Shown: in pieces, positions 26,374-34,646 of the stretch | How positions within the stretch are numbered: the stretch's first letter is position 1 | Layout: each line of letters opens with the position of its first letter | Assembly (NCBI RefSeq): GCF_900100375.1 | Contig: NZ_FNEZ01000003.1 | Span: forward strand, 282,183 to 346,182 | Direction of reading: 5' to 3' | DNA length: 64,000 bases | DNA from: Flavobacterium noncentrifugens | Lineage (GTDB): Bacteria > Bacteroidota > Bacteroidia > Flavobacteriales > Flavobacteriaceae | Made by a program: the position numbers and the translations under genes | Notes under the pieces: generated by a model | Seen by the model: the letters and a program-made list of their open reading frames with translations, nothing else | Databases searched by the model: none | Told to the model about the DNA's origin: nothing

Positions 26374-27336
26374 ATGAAAGTATTAGCAAATGACGGGATT
26401 TCTAAAAGCGGAATCAAAGCGCTTGAAAAAGGCGGATTTGAAGTAATCACTACAAAAGTAGCACAGGAACAGGTGGCCAATTATATCAATGCAAATGATG
26501 TAAGCGTGATCCTTGTGAGAAGTGCGACAAAAGTGCGCCAGGATATTATTGACGCTTGCCCTGGCCTTAAAATCATCGGTCGTGGCGGTGTTGGAATGGA
26601 TAATATTGATGTGGATTATGCACGTTCTAAAGGTGTTCATGTGATCAATACGCCGGCTTCGTCATCGGAATCTGTAGCGGAATTGGTGTTTGCGCACTTG
26701 TTTTCGGGCGTTCGGTTTTTGCACGATTCGAACAGGAATATGCCGCTTGAAGGCGATTCGAACTTTGAAGGTTTGAAAAAAGCGTATGCAAACGGCGTGG
26801 AATTGCGCGGGAAAACATTGGGAATTATTGGTTTCGGAAGAATTGGGCGCGCGGTTGCGAAAATTGGGCTCGGTTTGGGAATGCGCGTGATCGCTTCGGA
26901 TAAATTCGTTGGGAACGCTGAAATCAAAGTCGATTTTTACAACGGGCAATTTATCAATGTGGATATCGTAACCGAACCGATGGAAGATATTTTCAAGCAT
27001 TCCGATTTTATTACGCTGCACGTTCCGGCTCAGGACGGTTATGTCATTGGCGCAGCTGAAATTGCAGCGATGAAAGACCATGTTGGGATCATCAACTGCT
27101 CGCGTGGCGGTGTTGTAGATGAAGTCGCTTTAGTAGCAGCACTTGACAGCGGAAAAGTATTGTTTGCAGGGCTTGACGTTTTTGAAGAAGAGCCAACGCC
27201 AGCAATTCCGGTTTTGATGAATACTAAAGTTTCTTTGACGCCACACATTGGCGCTGCGACATTGGAAGCTCAGGACAGGATCGGGACAGAATTGGCAGAG
27301 CAAATCATTAGCCTGCTGAAGACTGTACCTCAATAA
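26374..27336 (+). CDS. serA: D-3-phosphoglycerate dehydrogenase (short D-2-hydroxyacid dehydrogenase type)
   Basis: 320 residues. The NAD-binding GFGRIG is at 153-158, with the catalytic Arg244 (NCSRGG), a Glu near 272 and His291 (PHIGAAT). It lacks the C-terminal ACT regulatory domain, so it is the short form, probably without serine feedback of the E. coli type. It oxidises 3-phosphoglycerate in serine synthesis; the pairing with serC supports this over other hydroxyacid substrates. Confidence 0.93.
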   Translation: MKVLANDGISKSGIKALEKGGFEVITTKVAQEQVANYINANDVSVILVRSATKVRQDIIDACPGLKIIGRGGVGMDNIDVDYARSKGVHVINTPASSSESVAELVFAHLFSGVRFLHDSNRNMPLEGDSNFEGLKKAYANGVELRGKTLGIIGFGRIGRAVAKIGLGLGMRVIASDKFVGNAEIKVDFYNGQFINVDIVTEPMEDIFKHSDFITLHVPAQDGYVIGAAEIAAMKDHVGIINCSRGGVVDEVALVAALDSGKVLFAGLDVFEEEPTPAIPVLMNTKVSLTPHIGAATLEAQDRIGTELAEQIISLLKTVPQ

Positions 27337-27371
27337 ATTACCCACTTTTAGCGATTAATTGCTTTTTTAAG

Positions 27372-27379
27372 TAATTTTG
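27372..27379 (+). promoter_or_regulatory. -7 box (TAATTTTG)
   Basis: TAnnTTTG match 22 bases before the DUF937 gene start. Confidence 0.45.
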
Positions 27380-27401
27380 GTAAGAACCAATAAGACAGAT
27401 C

Positions 27402-27959
27402 ATGTTAGAGCAATTATCAGAATTAGTAAAACAATACGGAAACGACGCAGTAATCAACAACAGTGCGGTTCCGAACGAACATAATGAAGGCGTGATGGAT
27501 GAAGCCAGCAGTTCCATATTTTCAGGCTTGCAGCAAATCGCTTCTGAAGGCGGAACGGCGCAGCTTGCAGCATTATTCAACGGAAACAGCGCTGCTTCCC
27601 CATCGAATCCTGTTGTGCAGAAACTTTCTGAGCAGCTTTCGGGAAACCTGGGCCAGAAATTCGGGTTGGACAGCAGCGCTGCAGCCGGGATTGCGGGAAG
27701 CCTGATTCCGAAAGTACTGGGTTCACTGATCGGAAAAGCAAAAAATCCAAACGATTCGAGTTTTAAAATTTCTGATTTGGTCAATGCCATTTCTGGCGGG
27801 CGAGGAAATTCGGGCCTGATGGATGCGATTTCTAAATATGGTGGACAATTTGGCCTCGACCAAAATAATGACGGAAAAGTAGACATGGGCGACGAGATGG
27901 CTGCCGTGAATAAAAAAGGCGGAATTGGCGGATTGCTGGGGAAACTTTTTGGGAAATAA
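27402..27959 (+). CDS. DUF937 (YidB-like) protein with an EF-hand-like loop
   Basis: 185 residues. Helical DUF937 body (SSSIFSGLQQIASEGGTAQLAALF; AAGIAGSLIPKVLGSLIGKA) and near residue 152 an acidic loop, DQNNDGKVDMGDE, that has the D-x-N-x-D-G-x-x-D spacing of EF-hand or dockerin-type calcium loops. No signal peptide. A -7 box (TAATTTTG) is at 27372-27379 and a terminator follows at 28024-28055. Function unknown. Confidence 0.85.
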   Translation: MLEQLSELVKQYGNDAVINNSAVPNEHNEGVMDEASSSIFSGLQQIASEGGTAQLAALFNGNSAASPSNPVVQKLSEQLSGNLGQKFGLDSSAAAGIAGSLIPKVLGSLIGKAKNPNDSSFKISDLVNAISGGRGNSGLMDAISKYGGQFGLDQNNDGKVDMGDEMAAVNKKGGIGGLLGKLFGK

Positions 27960-28023
27960 ATATTGGCCACAAATTGAATTCACTAATTTTTGATTTGTTT
28001 AGTGAATTTGTGGAAATGACACA

Positions 28024-28055
28024 AACTCCGGACTAAAATTGTCTGGAGTTTTTTT
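28024..28055 (+). terminator. Terminator after the DUF937 gene
   Basis: AACTCCGGAC pairs with GTCTGGAGTT (one G-U) around a seven-base loop, followed by T7. Confidence 0.88.
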
Positions 28056-28111
28056 GTTAAATAGCCATTGCCAGACAGTACTTTTTCATAACTTTATAGA
28101 AATCCGAAGCT

Positions 28112-28537
28112 GTGAAAAATTTAATTTACATATTGATTATTGGACTGTTCATCATGGGTTGTGATACTTCTAAATCGACAGTTGCTGCTTCAGGCAAAAA
28201 TGCAGTTTCCGGTAAAATGTCTGCTAAAAGCGATACCGTCCGCATTGCAAATGATTCGCTCGAATATGAAATCATCATTACCGATATTGGCTTCAACCAA
28301 TATTTAAGCAGTGTTGCGCGGCCACGGAATTTCTATTCACAATCTTTCCTTGAAAATAAAAACCTGTTCTTTGTAAGCGAATACAACCGCCGTGTGCTGG
28401 AGCCATTTCGGTACAATCCAAACATTTATGAAATGCGGATCGATTACCAAAGCAACGTCAATTACGGCTATGAAGTGAATTATCTGCTGTACAATTATTT
28501 TCTGTTTTTTCAGAGTGCTTACAGGCAGAAATTGTAA
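28112..28537 (+). CDS. Lipoprotein, DUF6146-like, GTG start
   Basis: 141 residues. The start codon is GTG at 28112; the residues after it form a lipoprotein signal (FIMGCDTS, Cys17), and no upstream ATG is available in frame. The mature part has a conserved-looking aromatic-rich C-terminus (NYGYEVNYLLYNYFLFFQ). It resembles the flavobacterial DUF6146 family as I recall it. Likely on the periplasmic side of a membrane; role unknown. Confidence 0.78.
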   Translation: MKNLIYILIIGLFIMGCDTSKSTVAASGKNAVSGKMSAKSDTVRIANDSLEYEIIITDIGFNQYLSSVARPRNFYSQSFLENKNLFFVSEYNRRVLEPFRYNPNIYEMRIDYQSNVNYGYEVNYLLYNYFLFFQSAYRQKL

Positions 28538-28548
28538 AACCAAGTGCT

Positions 28549-28556
28549 TATATTTG
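28549..28556 (+). promoter_or_regulatory. -7 box (TATATTTG)
   Basis: TAnnTTTG 16 bases before the ATG at 28573. Confidence 0.5.
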
Positions 28557-28572
28557 TAAGGAATTCATTATT

Positions 28573-28890
28573 ATGCAGAAATTAAAGCAGCGCTGGGGCA
28601 TCCAATCCAACTTTCAGTTGGTGGTGGTGTTTATTGTATTTGCGATCAATGGATCGGCATCGGCGAAGCTGGGATTTTTCCTGTTGGATCTGATCGGGAT
28701 GACAAAAGAAATAGTGCATCCGGTGTTGCGTTATGTGCTGATGCTGGTTTTGGTTTTGCCGATTTACCCGTTTTTAATCATGCTCACCGGCTGGATTTTC
28801 GGGCAATCGGAATTCTTTGTTCGGTTTGGAAAAAACATGCTGAACCGAATTAGTTTCGGATTGTTATTCGATTATAAAAAAAACTCCTGA
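28573..28890 (+). CDS. Small membrane protein, DUF6787-like
   Basis: 105 residues with two to three membrane helices (about 15-36 and 52-76). The sequence resembles the DUF6787 family, often wrongly labelled prolipoprotein diacylglyceryl transferase; it lacks that enzyme's residues and size. The TGA stop is embedded in the stem of the terminator at 28876-28910. Confidence 0.75.
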   Translation: MQKLKQRWGIQSNFQLVVVFIVFAINGSASAKLGFFLLDLIGMTKEIVHPVLRYVLMLVLVLPIYPFLIMLTGWIFGQSEFFVRFGKNMLNRISFGLLFDYKKNS

Positions 28891-28910
28891 GGTCTTCAGG
28901 AGTTTTTTTA
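28876..28910. terminator. Bidirectional terminator overlapping a stop codon
   Basis: ACTCCTGA pairs with TCAGGAGT, with an A-run before and a T-run after. It ends both the forward gene (28890) and the reverse gene (28913). Confidence 0.88.
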
Positions 28911-28912
28911 TA

Positions 28913-29197
28913 TTATTTTTTGATCAGGTATTTGTAAATCCACATTAGTGTAAAAGACGGAACAATGTCGGTAAACGGAAGGATTTCTTCCAGGAATGTA
29001 AACACTCCGGCGACTTTACCAATGGCGCCTTTATACATCCAGGTCATTAAGAAACCGGCAAGCGGCGCCCAGATTACATCTGAAAACTCCCCGATTCCGG
29101 GAATTGTAAACGACAGCATTCCGATGCCATCAAACAACAAACCCAGGAGAAGGTCCCGGGTTTTGTAATTTTCGGTTTGTATTTGATTCTGGTTCAT
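28913..29197 (-). CDS. Small membrane protein of unknown function
   Basis: 94 residues with membrane-compatible stretches at about 14-34, 40-58 and 72-90 and several helix-breaking prolines (SFTIPGIGEF, EEILPFTDIVPSF). It resembles small conserved flavobacterial membrane proteins but I cannot name a family. Confidence 0.72.
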   Translation of the reverse strand: MNQNQIQTENYKTRDLLLGLLFDGIGMLSFTIPGIGEFSDVIWAPLAGFLMTWMYKGAIGKVAGVFTFLEEILPFTDIVPSFTLMWIYKYLIKK

Positions 29198-29237
29198 GTT
29201 TTTAATTTTTCTCCGCGGCTGTACAAACTTAGTGCCG

Positions 29238-29894
29238 TTATTTTTTTAGCTTGTCTTTAAACTGCTTCCTGACCTTTTCTACTTTTGGCGTAATGACGTA
29301 ACTGCAATAGCCTTGTTCTTTATTCTGGCTGTAATAATTTTGGTGGTAATCTTCGGCTTCGTAGAATTTTGGCGCAGGGGAAACTACGGTGACAACCTTT
29401 TTGCCGTAGGTATTTTCTTTGTCCAATAAAGCGATGTAATCTTCTGCGAGTTTCTTTTGTTCATTATTATGATAGAAGATCTCGCTGCGGTATTGTGTGC
29501 CCACATCGGCACCTTGCTGGTTTAATGTTGTTGGATCGTGCGTGGCAAAAAATACCTCCATAAGTTCTCCGAAAGAAATTTTCTTCGGGTCGAATTCAAT
29601 CTGTATGGCTTCGGCATGTCCGGTTTCCCCGGTAGACACTTCGCGATACGTTGGGTTGATGGTTTTCCCTCCTATGTAACCTGATTTAACAGTTTTCACA
29701 CCGTTGAGTTCGAGGAAAACCGCTTCGGTACACCAGAAACATCCACCGGCAAACGTTGCGGTTTCGAGTCCTTTTTCCTGTTCAACTTGTACAGGTTCAG
29801 TAATTTGTTGTGTTGTTGGTTGTTTTTCTTTCGAATGGCAGGAAAGCATCGTGAAAACGGCCGCAATTCCAAAAAGTTTTTTCATTTTCGTCAT
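29238..29894 (-). CDS. msrA: Peptide methionine-S-sulfoxide reductase A, lipoprotein form
   Basis: 218 residues. The active-site motif GGCFWC is at 50-55 (catalytic Cys52). A lipoprotein signal precedes it (lipobox MLSC, Cys19, or Cys16 if the ATG at 29885 is used), so the enzyme is exported and membrane anchored, unlike cytoplasmic MsrA. It reduces methionine-S-sulfoxide in envelope proteins. The MsrB partner is not in the neighbourhood. Confidence 0.94.
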   Translation of the reverse strand: MTKMKKLFGIAAVFTMLSCHSKEKQPTTQQITEPVQVEQEKGLETATFAGGCFWCTEAVFLELNGVKTVKSGYIGGKTINPTYREVSTGETGHAEAIQIEFDPKKISFGELMEVFFATHDPTTLNQQGADVGTQYRSEIFYHNNEQKKLAEDYIALLDKENTYGKKVVTVVSPAPKFYEAEDYHQNYYSQNKEQGYCSYVITPKVEKVRKQFKDKLKK

Positions 29895-30032
29895 TTTTGT
29901 TTAACAAAATTAATTAATAACTCAACAGTCTTAGTTTGCCTTAACTAAACTTTATCAGATATACGAAATAAAGCGTTGTGAAAGATTTATTCGTATTTAA
30001 AATGTTTGTTTCTTTGTGTAAATGTCCAAAAA

Positions 30033-30692
30033 ATGATACAGGCGAATAACATCCAGAAACATTACGATCAACTGCACGTCCTTAAAGGCGTTAACCTTCA
30101 TATTAAAAAGGGCGAAATCGTTTCTATCGTCGGGGCATCAGGCGCCGGAAAAACAACGCTGTTGCAGATCCTTGGCACGCTTGACAAACCTTCGAAAGAA
30201 AACGGGACTGCTTTGCAGATCAATGGCGAAGAAATCCTGAATATGGATGACAAGCATTTGTCGAAATTCAGGAATACAAACCTGGGTTTTATCTTTCAGT
30301 TCCATCAATTGCTGCCTGAGTTCACAGCATTGGAAAATGTATGCATTCCGGCGTTTATTGCAGGAAAATCGAAAGCCGAAACGGAAACGGAAGCCAAAAG
30401 ATTACTCGAATACCTTGGGCTTTCACACCGGATCAATCACAAACCCAACGAACTTTCGGGTGGTGAGCAGCAAAGGGTTGCCGTGGCACGGGCGTTGATC
30501 AATAAACCGGCTGTGATCTTTGCTGATGAACCTTCGGGAAACCTCGACACGGCATCGGCAGAAAACCTGCACAAACTATTCTTTCAATTGCGTGATGAAT
30601 TCGGGCAAACATTTGTCATCGTTACCCATAATGAAGAACTTGCCGATATGGCTGACCGCAAACTTGTCATGTCTGACGGGCAAATCCTGTAA
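30033..30692 (+). CDS. lolD: ABC transporter ATP-binding protein, LolD type
   Basis: 219 residues from the ATG at 30033; an in-frame TTG at 30006 is unlikely. Walker A GASGAGKT at 34-41, Q-loop FQFHQLLP, signature LSGGEQQR, Walker [13 protein letters not shown] and the H-switch VTHN are all present. Sequence and length fit the LolD/MacB-type ATPases, which drive lipoprotein release to the outer membrane. No LolC/E permease is adjacent, so the partner must be elsewhere. The next gene begins two bases after the stop. Confidence 0.9.
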   Translation: MIQANNIQKHYDQLHVLKGVNLHIKKGEIVSIVGASGAGKTTLLQILGTLDKPSKENGTALQINGEEILNMDDKHLSKFRNTNLGFIFQFHQLLPEFTALENVCIPAFIAGKSKAETETEAKRLLEYLGLSHRINHKPNELSGGEQQRVAVARALINKPAVIFADEPSGNLDTASAENLHKLFFQLRDEFGQTFVIVTHNEELADMADRKLVMSDGQIL

Positions 30693-30694
30693 TT

Positions 30695-32419
30695 ATGGTA
30701 TTGATCATCCTGAGCTGGCTCTATATTTTATTTACGACTGTCAATTTAGGCTATGCCTTTACCATTGCTTTGCGCATCAAAATCAAAGAACTGGGAACTG
30801 CCTCGTTTCTCGGATTGTTTTCGACTGCTTTACTTGCTGGCTTCTGGGCTGTCTTTGGGCGCATCAGCTGGGAATTCCATATTTTCTTATTGGGCCTGAA
30901 TTTACTTTTAACGGTGAAGTTTAATGTTGGGATCGTTGGCCTTTACAAAGAGTTTTTTCGGCAGGTTAAAAACCTCAGCCTGGCTTTAAAGATATTATTG
31001 CCCATTGTTTCCTTGCTGATTGTAGCACAGTGTGCCTCGGCTCCATTTTTACCTGACAACGAATCTTATTACATTCAAACGATCAAGTGGCTTGACGAAT
31101 ATGGTTTTGTGCGGGGAATTGCGAATCTTCACTTCTTCTTTGCCCAGGTAAGTGGCTGGCACATCCTGCAAAGCGCTTTCAGCTTTTCATTTTTATACGG
31201 GCACTTTAATGACCTCAGCGGCTTTTGCCTGTTGCTGGGGAATGTATTCGCTTTTTTCAGGCTTGACGATTATTTCAGGAAAGGCCGCAGGATTGACCTG
31301 GTGGTAGGATTGCTACCGGTTGCAAATGTATTTCTGTTTTCATTTATCAGTTCGCCTTCTGCAGATCTTCCAATTTATGTATTGACATTTATCATTTTTT
31401 ATATTTTTATGTTGCAGTATAAAAAAATGACAGCGGCCGGATTTACAATATTGTGCCTGTTTGTGCTGTTTGCCATGCTGATTAAGGTCACTGCATTGCC
31501 GCTATTGATCCTGCCAATAGTATCTTATGCCAGGCATTACAGAAAATTGCACAACATCAATGAGATCCTGATCGTTTCGGCGCTCACACTGGCGCTGTTC
31601 CTGTTGAAAAACAGTATTGTAAGCGGGTATGCCTTTTATCCTCTGACTTCGATAGGCAGGCTGCAGGTAAATTTTAAAGTGCCGATGGCAATTGTAAACT
31701 TCTATGCAGATTTTTCTAAGTATGAAATATTCATGCTGTCTGAACAGCAGTACCGTGAAGCCGGTGGATGGTCTTTGTTCTTAAGATGGCTGCATTTGCC
31801 GAAGCTTGACGGTTTGTTCAACATGCTTGCTGTGGTTTTGGTCGCCTTTACGCCGCTGCTTATTTATAAATATTTCAACAAACAGAAATTCTGGATATTA
31901 TATTTTGTGATGGTTTTAGGGATGGTGTTTTTTTACTGCACTTCGCCCCAGTACCGCTTCTTTTTGAACTTTATTTTGTTCTTTTCTTTTTTGTGGGCGA
32001 CGGTATTGCTTTCAAATCGTAAAGTGGTGCTTTCAATGCTTTGGATTGCGACGTTTGTGACAGCTGTTTTGCTGTTTGTTCCCGTTGGGATGGGGCGATT
32101 TACATCGAATAAGCAATTGCTTTCGGGGTCGAGGTTTGAGGTTTCTTACTTAGTGTTTCCACATTCGAACAGCAAATCGGGAACAGCTTTTGAAACAGTT
32201 GAAAATGGAAATTTAAAATACCATTCACCCATCGAAAACAGTTTTTTCTGGGGTGATGGCGATGGGGATCTGCCTTGTGTGAACAAAGTGCAGGTCGATT
32301 ATTTCCAGAACTATTACCATTACCGTCCGCAGCAGCGCGGAAATAGTTTAAAAGCCGGATTTTACAGTCAGCCCGTATTGGATGACAGTTTGCAAATCCT
32401 GATCCGTTCACGCAACTAA
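30695..32419 (+). CDS. Polytopic membrane protein, LIC_10190-like
   Basis: 574 residues with roughly a dozen membrane helices and a C-terminal soluble tail (about 470-574). The phrase ASAPFLPDNESYYIQTIKWLDEYGF near residues 112-137, lying between helices, recalls the periplasmic loops of GT-C glycosyltransferases. It resembles the LIC_10190 family of membrane proteins. Glycan or polymer-related work is possible but unproven. It is two bases downstream of lolD. Confidence 0.75.
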   Translation: MVLIILSWLYILFTTVNLGYAFTIALRIKIKELGTASFLGLFSTALLAGFWAVFGRISWEFHIFLLGLNLLLTVKFNVGIVGLYKEFFRQVKNLSLALKILLPIVSLLIVAQCASAPFLPDNESYYIQTIKWLDEYGFVRGIANLHFFFAQVSGWHILQSAFSFSFLYGHFNDLSGFCLLLGNVFAFFRLDDYFRKGRRIDLVVGLLPVANVFLFSFISSPSADLPIYVLTFIIFYIFMLQYKKMTAAGFTILCLFVLFAMLIKVTALPLLILPIVSYARHYRKLHNINEILIVSALTLALFLLKNSIVSGYAFYPLTSIGRLQVNFKVPMAIVNFYADFSKYEIFMLSEQQYREAGGWSLFLRWLHLPKLDGLFNMLAVVLVAFTPLLIYKYFNKQKFWILYFVMVLGMVFFYCTSPQYRFFLNFILFFSFLWATVLLSNRKVVLSMLWIATFVTAVLLFVPVGMGRFTSNKQLLSGSRFEVSYLVFPHSNSKSGTAFETVENGNLKYHSPIENSFFWGDGDGDLPCVNKVQVDYFQNYYHYRPQQRGNSLKAGFYSQPVLDDSLQILIRSRN

Positions 32420-32454
32420 AAGCAGTTGGCCCTATCTGCACTTAAAACCAAATT

Positions 32455-33447
32455 ATGACCTTAAGATTCTATACGCTGCTCCTGGTTGTTGTGCTTTGTT
32501 CATCGTGTGCCACCTTATTTAATAACAAACACTATGTACTTGATGTTGATGCCCTTCAGGATAACAGCACCGTTAAGGTTTATGACAGTGTATACCGATT
32601 GCCTGCAAAGATTTTGGTGACGCGTTCTAAAGCGAATCTTCCTGTTGTTCTGGAATCGGATGGAAAGCAGAAAACTTTTGAGCTAAAGGCCGAACCGAGC
32701 CGTAAATTTGTGCTTGGAAACCTTCCTTTTATTTATTTGTGGCCGGTATCTTATGGTATTGATTATACCAATCACAACCGGTTTTATTACGGCCAGCACA
32801 TTAAGCTTGACATCAATGATACGACGGCTGTTTTGAAGTACGGTTTCCTGAGAAATTCGACCGATGCTTTTAACCGGTATTTTAACGACCCGTATCGGGG
32901 GAAGAAAGGGCAGATCAACTTTGCCTTTGGATTCCCTGTTGCCAGTGGCGTTTACAACCAAAGCAGTTACCAGAATAAGAGTACTTTTTCTTTGTCGGGG
33001 ATAAAAGCGGGCTTTGACTATTTTTACAGCGATCGGAAGTTTTTGAATTTAAGTGGGCAGGTCCTGATGTCTGACACAGGCTTTTTGCCGGTGGATCATT
33101 TTGAGAGTTATACCGATACGTATTCTTATTACATCAGCTTGACGGATAATTTTACGCACAAGCGTTTTACCTTTGGATATGGGTTGCATTACAGCCTGAA
33201 CGAATTGAAGGTTGTGGAGGAGTTTCCTGTTCCAGAAGGTTTAGAAACTGCCATTCCGAGCGTTACAACCTATTATAAAAATTATGCCTTGGGTGTGAAT
33301 GTAAACGGATATTTCAGGTTTTATAAGGACTTTCATGTTGGGATTGTGTACCGTCCGGATATTTATCTGGTGAAGCCGGAAGCGAAATTCAATTACGGGC
33401 ATGCGATCAGCGGGGAGATCATCTGGAAAATCAGGCTGAAGAAATAG
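32455..33447 (+). CDS. Lipoprotein with an outer-membrane-type beta domain
   Basis: 330 residues. A lipobox (CSSC, Cys18) is followed by a short beta domain (about 25-110) and a longer segment of amphipathic strands ending on charged residues (IIWKIRLKK), which looks like a small outer-membrane or surface beta structure. I do not recognise a named family. It is 35 bases after the preceding membrane protein gene and could share its transcript. Confidence 0.75.
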   Translation: MTLRFYTLLLVVVLCSSCATLFNNKHYVLDVDALQDNSTVKVYDSVYRLPAKILVTRSKANLPVVLESDGKQKTFELKAEPSRKFVLGNLPFIYLWPVSYGIDYTNHNRFYYGQHIKLDINDTTAVLKYGFLRNSTDAFNRYFNDPYRGKKGQINFAFGFPVASGVYNQSSYQNKSTFSLSGIKAGFDYFYSDRKFLNLSGQVLMSDTGFLPVDHFESYTDTYSYYISLTDNFTHKRFTFGYGLHYSLNELKVVEEFPVPEGLETAIPSVTTYYKNYALGVNVNGYFRFYKDFHVGIVYRPDIYLVKPEAKFNYGHAISGEIIWKIRLKK

Positions 33448-33459
33448 CTTTTGGCTTTA

Positions 33460-34227
33460 TTAGGATGCAAAACCTTCTTTTCCGAGGCCGAATAGCGCGA
33501 CATCGTATTTTGCGGGGTCGTTTGCATCGAACAACCGGAGTGCCTGGTCTAATTGTGTGAGCGCTTTAAGGTTATCGTTTTTAATGGTGATGAATCCGAG
33601 CTTTCTTCCTACGCGGCCTGTGTGAACGTCGAGCGGACAGGATAATACTGAGGTTGGAATGGACTTCCATATTCCGATATCGACTCCGCCGTTGTCCTGG
33701 CGTACCATCCATTTTAAGAAAAGGTGAAAACGTTTTGCTGCGCTATTCTTTAGCGGGTCTGCGATGTGTTTGGTCGTGCGTTGGAGGTGCTCTATTTCGA
33801 AGAATTTCTTTTTGAATTCGTGGATGCCGTGGTGCAGGAAGCCGTTTGTTTGGTTGTTGGTAAAGATTTGCTCCATGCCGTGGTGGTTTGTATAAATGTG
33901 TTGCAATCCTTTGATGAACGTGCGGAAATCCCCGGCGTTAAAGGTGCGGTGAACGAATCCTTCTGCCCTATCAAGATTGGCATCGGAATGCGACATAATG
34001 AAATCATAAGGTGAATTGCCCATGATGGCCATCATGCGTCTTGCGTTGTTGATGACTGAGGCGCGGTTGCCCCAGGCGATGGTTGCAGATAGGAATGCAG
34101 CGATCTCGATGTCTTCCTTTAGGGTAAATGATCGTGGGATCTGGACGGGATCGGTTTCGATAAATTCGGGGACGTTGTATTGGATTGCCTTTTGGTCGAG
34201 CAGGTCTTTGATATCGTTAATTTTCAA
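33460..34227 (-). CDS. TIGR02757 / DUF2400 family protein with a TTG start
   Basis: 255 residues. The segments FIETDPVQIPRSFTLKEDIE and SATIAWGNRASVINNARRMM are hallmarks of TIGR02757. The only start that keeps this N-terminus is TTG at 34227; an in-frame TAA lies five codons upstream and no ATG precedes the conserved part. A consensus -7 box lies 15 bases upstream, giving a leader of about ten bases. The role of the family is unknown; a nucleic-acid function has been suggested from its distant resemblance to helix-hairpin-helix glycosylases. Confidence 0.85.
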   Translation of the reverse strand: MKINDIKDLLDQKAIQYNVPEFIETDPVQIPRSFTLKEDIEIAAFLSATIAWGNRASVINNARRMMAIMGNSPYDFIMSHSDANLDRAEGFVHRTFNAGDFRTFIKGLQHIYTNHHGMEQIFTNNQTNGFLHHGIHEFKKKFFEIEHLQRTTKHIADPLKNSAAKRFHLFLKWMVRQDNGGVDIGIWKSIPTSVLSCPLDVHTGRVGRKLGFITIKNDNLKALTQLDQALRLFDANDPAKYDVALFGLGKEGFAS

Positions 34228-34472
34228 GTGGATTCTTTTTTACAAAGGTAATTAAAGTTGGTGTGGATTTTAGTTTGTTTCATAGTGACAACTCTTTTCT
34301 TTATAATGACTTTACTTTGCTTCATAATGACTTTACTTTGCTTCATAATGTCTTTACTTTGCTTCATAACACCTTCTCTTCCCTTCATAATGTCTTTACT
34401 TTGCTTCATAACACCTTCTCTTCCCTTCATAATGGCTTTACTTTGGTTCATGGCACCTTTACTTTGCTTCAT
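34224..34472 (-). CDS. Doubtful ORF of heptapeptide repeats (MKQSKxI / MKGREGV)
   Basis: 82 codons on the reverse strand covering the tandem repeat, with about ten seven-residue units starting Met-Lys and rich in K, S, Q, G, R and E. Its stop overlaps the DUF2400 start region and the promoter box of that gene lies inside it. The other strand is also open over the repeat (hydrophobic in one frame). Because any 21-bp repeat free of stops yields this effect, coding is uncertain. Confidence 0.2.
   Translation of the reverse strand: MKQSKGAMNQSKAIMKGREGVMKQSKDIMKGREGVMKQSKDIMKQSKVIMKQSKVIIKKRVVTMKQTKIHTNFNYLCKKEST
34243..34250 (-). promoter_or_regulatory. -7 box (TACCTTTG) close to a TTG start
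   Basis: The reverse strand reads TACCTTTG. Only 15 bases separate it from the TTG at 34227. Confidence 0.55.
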
Positions 34473-34490
34473 ACCGGCTTTTCTTCTTCC
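34272..34490. repeat. 21-bp tandem repeat, about ten units
   Basis: Units of the type TTACTTTGCTTCATAATGACT are repeated about ten times with two sub-types; in the middle a 42-bp pair (ATAATGTCT...CCCTTC) occurs twice. The unit length is a multiple of three, so frames stay open. It occupies most of the 419-base gap between the divergent DUF2400 gene and the gene at 34647; the remaining 34491-34646 is A/T-rich without a visible gene. Confidence 0.9.
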
Positions 34491-34646
34491 AATAGCTTTA
34501 TTATTTTATCCAGTTATTTGATACAACGTTTTTAAAAAATCCGGTTGTTAAATTTGGCACGTATTTTGGAAACATCAAAATATTGGATATTCAAACTTAT
34601 ATTATTAATTTTTTAAATTATTGTTTAATTTTTAACACTTAAATTT

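Noticed and set aside
27338..27970. 210-codon reverse ORF opposite the DUF937 gene
   Set aside because: It covers the real gene in antisense; its Pro/Ser/Phe-rich composition is that of a shadow frame, while the forward frame shows family features, a -7 box and a terminator.
34272..34490. CRISPR array
   Set aside because: Units are contiguous 21-bp repeats with no unique spacers, and no cas genes are present.
34258..34535. Forward hydrophobic ORFs over the tandem repeat as membrane proteins
   Set aside because: Open frames follow automatically from a 21-bp repeat without stops; no promoter or start context supports them.
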